A stretch of 64,000 bases of DNA from Linepithema humile (Eukaryota > Arthropoda > Insecta > Hymenoptera > Formicidae), in the NCBI RefSeq assembly GCF_040581485.1, contig NC_090133.1:24950139-25014138 (forward strand), in the 5' to 3' direction. A model generated the notes under the pieces. It worked only from the letters and a program-made list of their open reading frames with translations. It had not been told where the DNA came from and did no database searches. The position numbers were made by a program, and so were the translations under genes. Below are positions 45,101 to 58,066 of this stretch, piece after piece. Numbering within the stretch: the stretch's first letter is position 1; every line of letters starts with the position of its first letter.

Positions 45101-48100
45101 AATGTGTGAGTAAAGAACGGCGCGATAAAGAGAATAGATATAATAAACAGTATGATTGCACAGTGACAAGAGTTGCTTCGGATTAGCGCACGTATCATTC
45201 ACGAAACAGAGCCGCGGGGATTTTTAATCAATATATTAATATATAGTATATATAGAGAAAGAGAAAGAGATATAGGATGGAAGAGAGTGAAAAGGATGGC
45301 GGTCCATTGATTCTGTACGAATATTACTTGTCCGATATGCGTATCGTAATTGTATCGGTTTTAATTACAATTACGAATTTTCTGGATATCCCGAAATCAG
45401 AATATCGACAATCCTGGACTAATTAACGCAGTGTGCACTAATTAAAGCCAGTGCGTCACTGGGCAAGAATTTGCGACTGAAGAGCACCGGTCAAATACAT
45501 TCTGCGGCTTTGTCCAGTAGCCAATTTGTATTTTAATATTGTAAAAAGCATATCTTTTCGTTTAACACGAATAACTTTGCATTAACGCACATGATGTGTT
45601 TTTACTTACGTGTGTGTATTATGTTAATCGATTTAATATTCGTACATGTTTAATGTTTGTGACAAGTTTTGTATGTCGAATAAAATTGTGTGGTTGTTTG
45701 TAGGGTTGCCATCACTTTTGTTAACGCTGATCCAAACACGCGTATGATAAAAATTATTACGATCACAATTAACAATGTAAGAACGTAAATATAAACGTTG
45801 TATGTGTGAACAAATTTTTATACGTTATTATTAAAAATAACTCTTTCATAATGTAGTAAAGTTTAGAAGAAAAATACTTTGGAAATAATATCAAATCGCG
45901 AGAAGACAAAACTTTATAGTTTCAAAAATCCCGGATGTAAGCGAATGTCGGATGTACAAAAATCGATACTTCCGCGGACGCTCGGTTAATCGTAACATTG
46001 TGATTCCTGCCAATGTGGCCGTTTAACCGTTGTCTATACATTTTCAGATGTCTGTGTCAAAGTATCATGTCAGCGAGCTCTCTTCGGAAATATCGAGTCC
46101 TTTTCAAGCACGAGAAAGAGCCGCATGTTCTCAAGCATGACGTTTTCACGAATTACGTTAAGTGCTTTGAGAAGCGAAAAAACTTTTTTGGCAAGAAATA
46201 CATGGTCGCTCAGGCAAAACTATAAGAAATATGAATATTATCTTTATCTAGCGTTTAAAATTATATTATAAAATAGATAGTTGGATATATTATTAAATAG
46301 ATTGTTTCTATGCATTAATTTGATTTCTACAAAATGTAATTTAACAAATTTTGTCTCCACCTGTCAAGAAATTAATAACTTAAAATAAAAATAGCGTGAT
46401 CAAGATTCAAGCAGTTTCTCTTCGTTTCAGCTTCTAAATACTATTAGAAAAATAATGGTCATTTGTGTATGTATACTACAGAGAGAGAGAGAGAGAGAGA
46501 GAGACTATGTGCTTTATAAATCCTTATTATTTCTAAAGCATTTTCTCTTCTGAGCGTCCATGCGAACAGAAATCTTTTCTTTGTATGTGGGCACACAAGC
46601 GAACATATCGATACGTACTACTCGCATTTGAGAACTCCTGTCGCGGGGAGTAAAGAATAAAAGAAAAATACGAAATAAAAAAGAAAAACTCGATATACGC
46701 GAAAACCCGAGTAGAGTCCTACTTTTCAGCGATGGCGAGGGTAGTAGGAACAGAGACAGAGTATGAGGCATGTAATGTATATATGAATATATAAGTATAT
46801 GTACGCATAGCCTTCTAACTACAGCAGTCCAATCACACCAGATCAAGTGGCGGTACTTACTAACACTGGCAGAGGCTTAATCCTGAACAACTAGAGTGTT
46901 GAGGAAACAGAAAAAAAAGAAGATCAATTAATTAATATGTTCAGAGTCGCACCAAGCGTAATACGGATTAATCGAGACCCCCCCCCTCCGCGCACGTTGC
47001 GCGAGGGGAGGGAGAAAAAAAGTGATAAGAATGACACAATCAACGATAAAAAGAGCACCTACGGTTGAGTCGCACGCGTCAACGCTTCCGAGATGCACGG
47101 TGCGCATTGCTGTGTTGTGGCACATGCAGGTTTTTACTAGATCCTCGTACTATTAGACAGAGACGGCACCCTCGACTCGCCTGCGAGCGTTGGGTCTTTC
47201 ATAATCTATGCGTAAGTTATCTAAATCGGGAACCGCCGACAACTTTGAGAACTTGAATTTTCACACAATACTTGAAATACAGAAAAAGAAATCTTGCGTC
47301 AATTGTCAAATCTTTGTCACTGATTTATGGAATAAATACTTGAGATAAATTATGTACAAATGATTTATTTTGTCGACTGTTATGAGCACCGTGAAAAATA
47401 TCGTGATTATTACACAATTTAGTTAACACGTTCGGACGATGAGAGGATAATAAATAGCAACGGTTGTTCATTACTGTCTGCTTATTTAGATTTCGTACGA
47501 AATGGCTTAGACGTTATACGCACAGATTATCGTTCTTCATCGTTACATGTCCAACACCTGCTGCGAGTCGACGAGTACGAAGTAATTTCGAGCTCGCAGC
47601 TCTGCGGCACGTGTGATGAGCGTGGCGCGGAAATGCGAGTTTTGAGCAAAAACTCTCGATGCTTTCTGTCAGGAGCCGGGAGGAATCAAAGCGGACTGGT
47701 ACAGTTAGTAACATTTCTAGTGCTCGTAATACGCCTCGCGTTTTACGTGAGAGAAAGAGAGAAGTTCCCTTGCGCGTGTTGGAAATAAAACTTTCAAGCG
47801 GGAGCAAGCTGGTAGAAGTTTACGTGGTTTACCTCCGATCGTATAAAATCTACGATTAGATTATTGTTCGAGCTACAGAGATATATATGTCCGCGCGTTA
47901 ATTTTAGATTTCTTTTATAAATTTCGCATGAAGAACTAGACAGAGCTTGTTCCTGGCGGAATTTTCACTAGTGAACGAGAGACACTTCAGTCTCGATATT
48001 AGGCGACTTGTTATGTTCGCAGTGACTTTATTGTTGCACTGCGACTCATTAATAATCGCTTTTAAATTGTGCAATAACAAATAAATAACAATTTATAATA

Positions 48101-51100
48101 CATGTAAAAAAATACTAAATAATGTACAACGAAACACACAGAACAATATGAAGATAAAAACTCAGCGAATCGGCTTCACAATGCATTCGTTGCCTAATCA
48201 ACGATACTTAAACCGTGATTTCCATTTCACGAGCCCCATATAATTATAATGTGATATTAACACTAGAGCGCCCGGAGATAGGTTGCCCACTAACGGCTTT
48301 AGCTATCGGCTAACAATGTTAGTTAAATACATGACGATATCCCTCGTCAGTAAATTACATTCGAGGCGGAAAATAATGCTGAGGCAAATTGGACGTTGAA
48401 GTTAATTATCCGAACAAATTCGAATTTACGCTATACCATGAAAATAAAAATGAAAATTTCCGAGACGAGTCGATATCGCGGTCGCATTTTCCGCATCTCC
48501 AGTTCCGACAGAATCCATATTCTGTACTAAGGAAATTTCTATTCTATCTGATTACAAATTCCTATCTCGTTTCGATTCGGACAGGAGGAATAATGACGCG
48601 AGTCCCTTTTATGAAACCGATTCCGCAGAGCTCTCAGCAACGAGAGACGCGTCCCCAAACTTCAGGCCGCACTGTTCGAATAAAGTCACCGCGCGATTGT
48701 GCCCATCCCGTTTCCATAGTAACGTCGCAGAGGACAAGTGCATGGACATGGTGGTTCGTATGTGGGTTTCCGACGTGCATTGGAAGCTGCGCTCTACTTC
48801 AAAGAAGAAATGAACGGGCGATGGGGGAAGGTTGACGATGGTATGCTGCTGATGGGATTTTCAGGCGACACTGGGAAAGACAATTCTACTCAGTGATATA
48901 GCAGGTACTGCGCTATCGACAACTCGTCTGGTGGACTGACTGCTGCTGATGCTGCTGAATCCTCTTGTCGATTTCCATCGGGACCGGACTATCTGCTTCC
49001 GAGCGCCAGACCGAAGAGCAAGCTTCGGGCTTGCCTCTCGGAAGGGAGAGGTAAAAAGGGTCGTATCGCAGCGCAGAATAAACTCAACTGACAATTTTGC
49101 AGCGGATCTCTATTGCGGTAGCGGTGGACTTTACTCAATTCAGTTAACAACGTGCACCGATGCGTATTCTCCATCATCGGCATCCATTTAAATTGCCATT
49201 GAAAAATCGCGGCTTTATAGAAAAATCTCACGATTCCCATATTATTTTTATATCTTATTGCGGGTTTTGAAGAACCGTTTGACGGAATAATCAATAAATA
49301 ATTTTGCTCGTCTTAAACACACCGTTAAATGTTTCTGTGCGTTAAATCGGATCGTATAAAATTAAACGCTGCACTGCGATACTTTTTTTGGAGAGTCGAT
49401 TGTGCTTTTGTGAAATGGTTTCATATATATATATATATATGGTGGATCATGAATGTCACAAATAATGTAGGTCGGGTTCGTTGCGGGTGAAAAACACACA
49501 GACACGTAAAGATTACCTATTTTCATCCACGCATACTGCAATTAACATCTGTGTGAAATGGTGCGTTGTGAGCGAAGGACAGTGAGCGAAGAGCAAGGTG
49601 TGATACAAAAGGTGAAATAAGATCACACTTATACCGAAGATTTTTCTATCGTTCGCGGATTTACTCGGGAAACTAGTATCGCTTTAGGTTTATCCTGAGC
49701 GTCGCCTGACGTTACAAATTTTTATAGACGATTCTCGCATGCGATCGCAGAAACGTACATCGAATCGTATTTTCGTTTCTCGTGATATCCTTCGTGAAGC
49801 GGAGGCGTCATAAATCGAAAGTACGAATCGTCGGCAGGCAGAAGATACGCACGTGACGAGAATGAAATCTGAGAACGGCGCGAGATTGAAGGATCAATTT
49901 TGACAAATAGGATTTCGATGCATCTTGGATGCATTTAATCCATATCTTACATAAGCAAACAGTCGTAAGTAAAGAGTATACCGAAAGTACGTCGATAGAA
50001 AATATAGATCCATTAACATTTTCATCCATTATGCAGACCGCGGCTTAAAAATCTTTTGAACTTCATTAAGGAATACATTTGCTACGCGCGTAGTACTGGC
50101 TGCTCGATTAAATTTATTTATCTATTACGCGAGATCAACCGTGCTCCGCAAAAGTGCTTTTATCCCAATGCCCGCTGACCTTTCGCGTGTTACCAATCGC
50201 GCAAAAGATTAAACTAATTTCCTCGAGGTGTCTCCTAACGAGGGTTCTCTAACGAGATCCGCGCGAACTCGAAAGCGTCCCTCGGGATGCTTTCATGCAC
50301 GGGCGATAAAGTGTCAATAACGACTCGGGCGCGATTGTTGCGGGGTGCAAGAGCGATAAACGGACGGTAATGGGGGAAGGGGCACAACAATACGGAGGGT
50401 ATGTTGAACACATCTGAGTGCACACGTGTGTGTATATGCAGCCGAAGAGACAGAGAGTTTCCATGTGTGTGTGTGTGTGTGTGTGCGTGCGTGCGCGCGC
50501 ATGTGAATGTGTATGTGTGTTCACCGATTCTATTTCTACGACGGACACGGACAAGAGATCACGTTACAGGTGACGTGCGACGAGTCGTGGTGTGTTCCAG
50601 CGGTTCATGCTTTATTATATCTTCGTACAATGCACTGTGAGGTAACAACGCCGCCGTCGTTGCGCTCGCCGATGCTGTTGCTGCTCTCTCGCCTAAAGGT
50701 GCGATTGGGGATGAGGGGGAGAGACCCGAGAGTGATGGCTTCGAAAATGCATCGTGGGGGGCAGGGGGTGGGGGGAGAGGGCGGTTGCTTATCGTCACCG
50801 GGTGTGTCTCGCTTCCCGTGTAACGCATGAGATACCCCTGTCCTCATTTTAGTGTTCGTCATCGCGAAACGCCTTGGGTCACAACCCCAAGTCTTATTCG
50901 TACCATGTGAATGCGGATTCGCCCACTCATTCCGAGAGCGCATGTGTTTGCGCAATAATTTGTCGGCCGGAAATGTTTCCCCTTCGACGTGTAACGAATA
51001 TATAGCGCAGACGCACGGGACAGAGAACGGTTAACTGTGCAAGCTCATTTTCGCCAGAAGACGGACAATGTTAATTGCGCATTAAGGCTTACTCGTCGCC

Positions 51101-52894
51101 TGATTTCGGTTTATTGAACGCGCGCGTTATCAAAAATAGCAAAAATTTTTTTTTTCCCCACAAACGGAGTCGCCGCGTATCTTAATCGAATCTGTTGTAT
51201 ACGGAGTCGCTCTTGTATTCATATTTATTCCTCCAGTTCGCAATATTATTCGTATTGTAAATGTAAGCGTGTGAGTGTGACGGTTAACGTTCGTCTGTCC
51301 TGCGTTCCTCTACCTTGCACGCCCGAAAGTAAATAATGAAACTGTATATTTCGGAAAATATGATCAATACTATGCAACAGCATACACAGGTATTCGTCAC
51401 ACCAACAATTTGCAGTATACATATCGTTAATGTTCGTATTTCTTATAACATCCATAAACTCCCAAACACATTTCACAACGCTTTACAAAATCTAATCCAA
51501 TCAAGCCATTTGTACACACACGTATATGTATAGTATAGAGTGTGCAGTGAAGAAGTAGGCGAGATATATACCATGTTCTTTAACATATCCACTTCCTCCT
51601 TTGTTGCATATCTACGTGATGCATAACGAGAGAACGAGAGGCCGGGCGCTACGTTTAAACACATGTATGAACATAAGCGGATATATAAATGTACAGAGTA
51701 TTTACAAACGAATACTACGTAACACCAAGATGTTCGAAATTATAATTAAAACTGAGCCGCACGCGGTATTAAGCGATACGGGTTGTAACTTTTCTTTCTT
51801 TTTAATATATATTTCGACTTTTCCGTCGGAATTAAAATTATGTACACAATGAGACTAGAAGCTTCTAACGATCACCATCATTGCTCGACGTCACAGCGCT
51901 TCTAGAATAGATTTCGCAATGTGCTCTATCAGGTACAGAATACGTCGAAAGTAAAGCCTATTTATTCAGGTACGAAGAAATAGGGAAGTGTCTCTTACGT
52001 GAAGCCATCGTTATTTTAGTGCGTGTTTTTACTGACACTTAAGAGAAATACCCTGACGATTTATCAGTAGAGGCGTCCGCTGTTTTAATCTTGCGAGTTA
52101 AAATCATATCGCGAGACTTATATTAAACAACGATTTAGATTTTATCCGAGCCGGACTAGACGATGTTATTTTGCGATTTACCCTCAACTGCATGTACGGA
52201 AATTTTTGCACGTGTCAGATGCGCTTTTTTCCCATTAATATTCTAAAATTTTTATTAACAACAGTTAGTTTTTTTCACATTTATCCCTAAAATAAATTCA
52301 AAATACTCCAAATATCAGTTATATAGTTTTAAGATGCTGTGCTGAAGGGCTCAGCACTAATAGATTCAGCTTGCATGAAACGAGTCTCTCTAAAATAGCA
52401 CATACGGTCCGTCTTTCTGGACAATCCGATAGTTACGAGGCAATACAATTAATCAGTAAAATAAACTAAGAAAAAAAAAAAAGAGATTGAATTACACTGC
52501 TACCAGGCTTGCGCGTTATCTACACAATCGCGTGTGAGTCCGTGCAAGACATGATGATCAACGAACGAACGGCCCAGAGAGTTTTGCAGTCTCGACTAAA
52601 ACCCATCGATTGATTTACACAGCCTTACGTGTATGCACTTATGATGCAGAGGGCTACATTGGCCAAAAAGAAAAGCGTCAGTTCGCAAAGATGTCCTTTC
52701 ATGCAGGTGAGGGTATAATGAGGGGTGTAACAAAAGCTTCCTTATGACAGAAAACACAAACAACATTCCAACACATGTGGAAACGAAAGTGTGCATTCCT
52801 TATATACTTTTCTCTTCCCTCGTAAAGTGAACTATCGTACTATCAGTAACGAGGTGTCACTCGATCCAAACGTCGTAAGACGAAATCAGAGAAA

Positions 52895-52925
<31 letters not shown>

Positions 52926-55900
52926 GAATAAAGTAGTGAGTGGAAGAACAAAATTACAAGAAAATGAGAGAAAGATTTGAGAAAAGATAAACCGGAGAGA
53001 GAAAGAGCGGAAAAGAAACATGCACGCGCCGTGGACTCGAAAGCGCCGACCAAAGCGTTTTGTTACACCGCTCGTACCGATCTTGCCTTATACATATATA
53101 AATACAGATTATAATATATATATATCATATATATATCTCTAATATGTATATCATAAATTATTTTCTAACAATATTGTCCCATTGCCTTCGTTTCATCGAG
53201 CCTCGCAGCATCGAGCGAGATGTTCGTATCACGGCTGGCCCGCAAACTCACAAAATTCACGTTAGTCGAAAATGTCACGTCCGATTACAGCGGCCTCAAC
53301 AGTTGCAATATTAATCCGCGTAATCACAGTTGAGCGAGCCTCATCTTCTTATGTTAATATTATCAGAACATCAGTTACACTTTATCCCATTACAGGATTA
53401 ATGTCTGCGACATTAACGTGAACTTTGAGCACGAGTCAGTGCAAGGACAATCAACTATATAGAACATATATTTCGCAATGCTGCAAAATTGACGTGACAG
53501 TCGACAATAATCAAATCTCTTAAAGCTACACCGCGGAAAGTCTTATTGCGACAATAAACATTTTGCTCGTGCTTCCTTATAAAATTTTAAATTGGCGTAT
53601 TTTTTTTTCACTCATGATTTCTCTTGTCGATTGCACCGCCGATTTCAAAGCACTCTTATACGTGACGCTTGCATGTGCAAGCGCAGTGTAATCCTAAAGA
53701 AGAAAGAGAATATTATATATATCATGCGACTAGCGTATGTTTCTCTGTTGCCGTATAATTGCAATAATCCGTAGAAGATCCGTTATCTACATCATAATGC
53801 GAGAATCTGAGATAAGCGGCTGAAAATGGCGAACACTCTTTATACATCTGGACACGCGAAGAAGGGTGTAACGTACATATATATAAAGAACTGTACATTT
53901 AATTGCATATTGCACGGACTTTTGACAAATTCATAAAATTAAAGTATGTACAACGTGCCCGAAGCACGAAATCGCGACGCAAAAGTTGTGAGTTATGAAA
54001 ATATTGCAAACGCTGCAAAAATATTGCGAATGTAAAACTGTTTACTTCGTTAAGTGTTCCATCAATCCCCACGGATTGACTGAAGAAGCAATCATTTCAC
54101 GCGTACTGTGATGCAAAATCAAATTTGCAACAACATAAAGCAGCTGTACCTAATGAAATCTTGATCCGGAAAAAACTGTTCCCCGCCCCACCCCCCCTCC
54201 CTCTATTTGATTTTACTCGATTTGGCGTTATGCTGAAAGAAATCTTTGTCTTGCGTGACACTGCTTGCGCACTGAGAAAGACAGCGAGGTAAAATAATAG
54301 AAAATAATATTTTTTCATTAAAAAGACGGTTACGACAAGCGAGCGTAAATAATGTCGGTATTTCTCGGTACGCCAAGCAGTTTTATATCTGCATTATTTT
54401 TTCATTCTAACAATAAATAGTTGATTTAAGAATAATTCTATTATTATACGTGTGCATGTGTATGCCTCGTAATACGGGTAACTGGTGAAAACCTTTGCAG
54501 GTATTGACCACATCCAAGATATACAATTTGCTTAATTTTCCGTTTATTATTTCAATCTGTTTGTCCAGTAATTCCGTCTCAAATGAGAAACCGAATCCAT
54601 TATGATTTTATTGTAAATCAAAAGCAAAAACAAAACAACGCTCTGCAATCCATCAATTTATTGATATCGTTGAAACTAAGTAAAATTTATTTCTACTTGT
54701 TGAATAATTTAAAAAAAAAAATGTATATATTCTACTATTTTTGCATGAGGCCATTATAATTATTTAATTAATTTAAATCATACGCGTTTACATATCACAG
54801 AAGAAAATTATCTCGTAATTTATTCCGAGCGTTCAATATTCTCCAAAAGGATGGAACCCCTTGGGATGGAACCTATGTGCTAATTACCGAAACTTCAAAT
54901 ACGGCAGAACGTTGAACTATTGCAAAATTCGTCGCCAAATACATCCAACTATTCGAGAATATTGCGCGTAAGCTGGCGCACATAAACCGCTGGATGCCAG
55001 TTTCCGTTCTCTCAGTCAATGCTAACGAAGATTAGTGAAACTATGTCTCAAGTTATGTTATCGTAGAAATATGAAATACGAATACTCTTTGTTTATTCTG
55101 TATTTAAAAAAATTTAGGAAGAAACATCGACAAGAAAGTCTGACTTTTGTTCTGAAAAAGTTCGGTGTGATAAAACTATTTCTGATAATAAGAATTATAA
55201 AATTGTCCAACTAAAGTTCTAAAAAGTTATAATCTAAATTGATATAAAAGTTTTTTATAACTAATTAGGAATTAGACCCTTCTAAATTTAGAGAGAGAGA
55301 AAAAGAAATCGATATTAAATTCACCGAAGAATATATTCATATTATCTCATAATTTTTTAGGCTCATTCTTTATATATTTTATATATTTATATTTATATTA
55401 GTTAAGCAGAATAATAGTATATTAAAACATCATTAAGAGAAATACTGCATTCAAGGGCTTTTTTATTATTTCTCGACAAAGTTTATATGTATTTTGGCGA
55501 GATTTGGTTCGAAAAGGTTCTCAAATTTAATAAAATTTTTTAAAATAATTCCGAATTCTTCATAGAAATATCTATCTTTATTTCTTCCTTGTTCTCGCGT
55601 TGTTTGTTTTCGTCATTAATTACGCGGATCGGAAATATTTTTAATGGGAAATTATTCAATACAACACCAAGTGGATATTAACCGTCCCTTTCTGCTAAAC
55701 TCCTTCTAAACTCCGCGGTCTACCTTGAATAGAATTACGCAAGGAACTGTATACAAACTACAAACTATCGAGAAACTAATCGCATATCCCTCTGTTCGTT
55801 ATCAGCTTCAAAACTTTCCTAATCGCAGAACGGATAATAGGCAGAGACTTCTCACACTTTGCGCGGGTTTCTTCGAGGTAATGCTCGTCGCAGTGCGCTG

Positions 55901-58006
55901 CAACTTATAAAGCGAAATATGGGATGTCATTTCACTACGGTGGCTAATCGCGTGAAGTTTAAATTGTCTAATCAAATTAGCTGTTCTCGAAACCTCCTTT
56001 ATGTACGATCCATAATAATCCACAATATACAGCGTAGCGAAAGTTATTACTTGTTTATCACTACAAACTCTATCGGGATCCTCGAAGTAGCTCTCTGGAC
56101 TAGAAGACCGTGAGAGAAACTAAACTAAACTATTTAAACGATTGATAGATCACGCTTCGAGGGATATATGTGTATCCCTGGGTTATAATCAATAATAATA
56201 TCCACAACATAATATTGATGCGATTAAGAGATTAAGTTTAATTTTGTAATAAATATTTTATATTTAAAGGATTTTATAAAATAAATAATCTACTTATTAA
56301 TTTTATCAAATAAACAAAAAATTAATATTTTATACAAATAAAATATTTAAATTTCCACGTGTAAAGTATTTCTCAAAAATTTAATTAATAAATAATATAA
56401 ATAAATATGTTAATTATATATATATATATATTGAAATCTTTAAATATATATTTTTATATCATACATTCGTAGTTTGGACGATCTCATGATATTACAATAC
56501 GTCAAAGAAATTTGCATCGACTCAGCCGAAAAGCAATTACGTAATTAATGTGTAGTGAAGCGTCTTGGGAAAAAGCCTAACATGCATAAGTTACCTACTC
56601 TATAAGGCCTGTTCATAAATCTACTTTACTATCTTTCGCTATAATTAATTTAGTAGTGTTGGAAAAAGACGCAAATTTAACCCGAGGAAAATCTACAACT
56701 AGAAACGGATGCATTTCTGACAATTCTATGAACGCGCGATTTAACCGAGCAAACTATTTGAACTCAAAACGTCAAGTTTAAGATTTTCGCGATCGTAGGG
56801 CCGATAATGGGTTCAGACGGCGTCTAGGCGTGCTCTCGGTGGACGAGGAAGCGCTTTTAGATTTAGTTTTCGACGCCTTAGGCGTCTTCTCTTTGCTCGT
56901 GGTGGCCGCAGAGGTTTTCACCGATTTCCCGGATTTGCTCGCGCCACCCCCAGAGCTCGCGCTCGTGGGGGTTGCGGAGGATGTAGGCTTACTAGACGCG
57001 ATAGTATTTTGGGAATGGGTTTGGGTGTTAGGTCTTACTTGTACCTCGCAGGGGGGCGGCGCGCTCCTGTAAGACGGCACGATTTTGAAAGTCACCGATC
57101 CTCGTGCCTCCCGCTGTAACAATCGAAGGAGACCAATTGGTCAGAAGCTATTATGAAGCAAAAAAGTAGTAAGCAAAAAATAAATTGATCGTTCGCATAA
57201 AAATAAGCATAAAGTTACGAGATTGAATAGTAATATAATAAATTTTGTTTTCTCACACTGAAATTATATTCCATTTCAAAGGATAACTGTTGTTAATTTT
57301 ACAATTAAAATTTATATTAGCTGTAATGTGTCTTACCAAAGGAATACCTAATACCTCATCATTTTTATAATTAAGAGAAGAACTTTGCATTCTAAATTTC
57401 TCTCGCTCAATTGCATGAATAATTTTACGGAAGATACTCACCAGAATCTTTTGCAAGGCATTAACGGATTGATTCTGAACTGGTATACCGTTGATCTCTC
57501 TGATCTCATCACCAACGTGAAGAGTGGCTTGTCTATGGATCATCCCGCCGTGCATAATCCGCGCAACGAAGCATTGCCCGTCCTCGTTCATTTTCAGCGT
57601 GATTCCCTGAAAAAGCGACCGAAAAATGCGAAACGAATTAAGACTAAATGCAGCGAATTACAGATAATAAGACATTAAAAACTTTTTTTGCGGCTTTGCA
57701 TACGGCAAACACTAATGCCACATTAAGTCGCGCGCATTGTAAATGACAATGCAAGTTTAAAATTAAAATCGCCACGGCAGCGGACCTCGCATTTAGAAAC
57801 TCCAAAATATGACATTATTTATAATCTCTTTACGTTCTTTCAATCTTGTCGTTAATGTCTTTATCATTCTCTCCTTTTATGAAAGAATATTTAAAGCGAT
57901 TCTAAAGTTTTCTAGTTTGACATATCTTCTATAATACATCTGCAAATTTTATTCTAGTATATTTGCTAAAAATTTCGAGAAGATGTAGGCTTTTTTAGAA
58001 AAATAT

Positions 58007-58066
<60 letters not shown>

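Larger units (their letters stand above)
44044..57038 (-). other. 13-kb CASK intron between PDZ and SH3
   Basis: Mixed composition with a poly-T of about 23 (44776-44798), GA tracts (46480-46504, 52889-52924), a GT/CG tract (50465-50501), a G-rich run (50755-50782), TA repeats (49424-49440, 53115-53140, 56417-56432) and a candidate 22-nt microexon (46861-46882). GC-richer patches around 46.9-51 kb could hold an alternative promoter. Frames at 46013-46225 and 48389-48835 (+) have no support. The alternative tail ORF occupies the first 260 nt on the CASK strand. Confidence 0.6.

Noticed and set aside
40365..45450. Shared motif attaacgc(a/t)gtgtgcactaa at about 40,370 and 45,427
   Set aside because: Only about 20 bp are shared and the flanks do not align, so no repeat boundary could be defined; possibly remnants of one old element.
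46013..46225. 70-codon frame after an acceptor-like ttttcag
   Set aside because: The acceptor lies inside the frame and not before it, no partner exon exists, and the peptide matches nothing I recognise.
48389..48835. 148-codon frame in the large CASK intron
   Set aside because: It begins at a non-ATG codon, has no motif, and its first half and second half differ sharply in composition.
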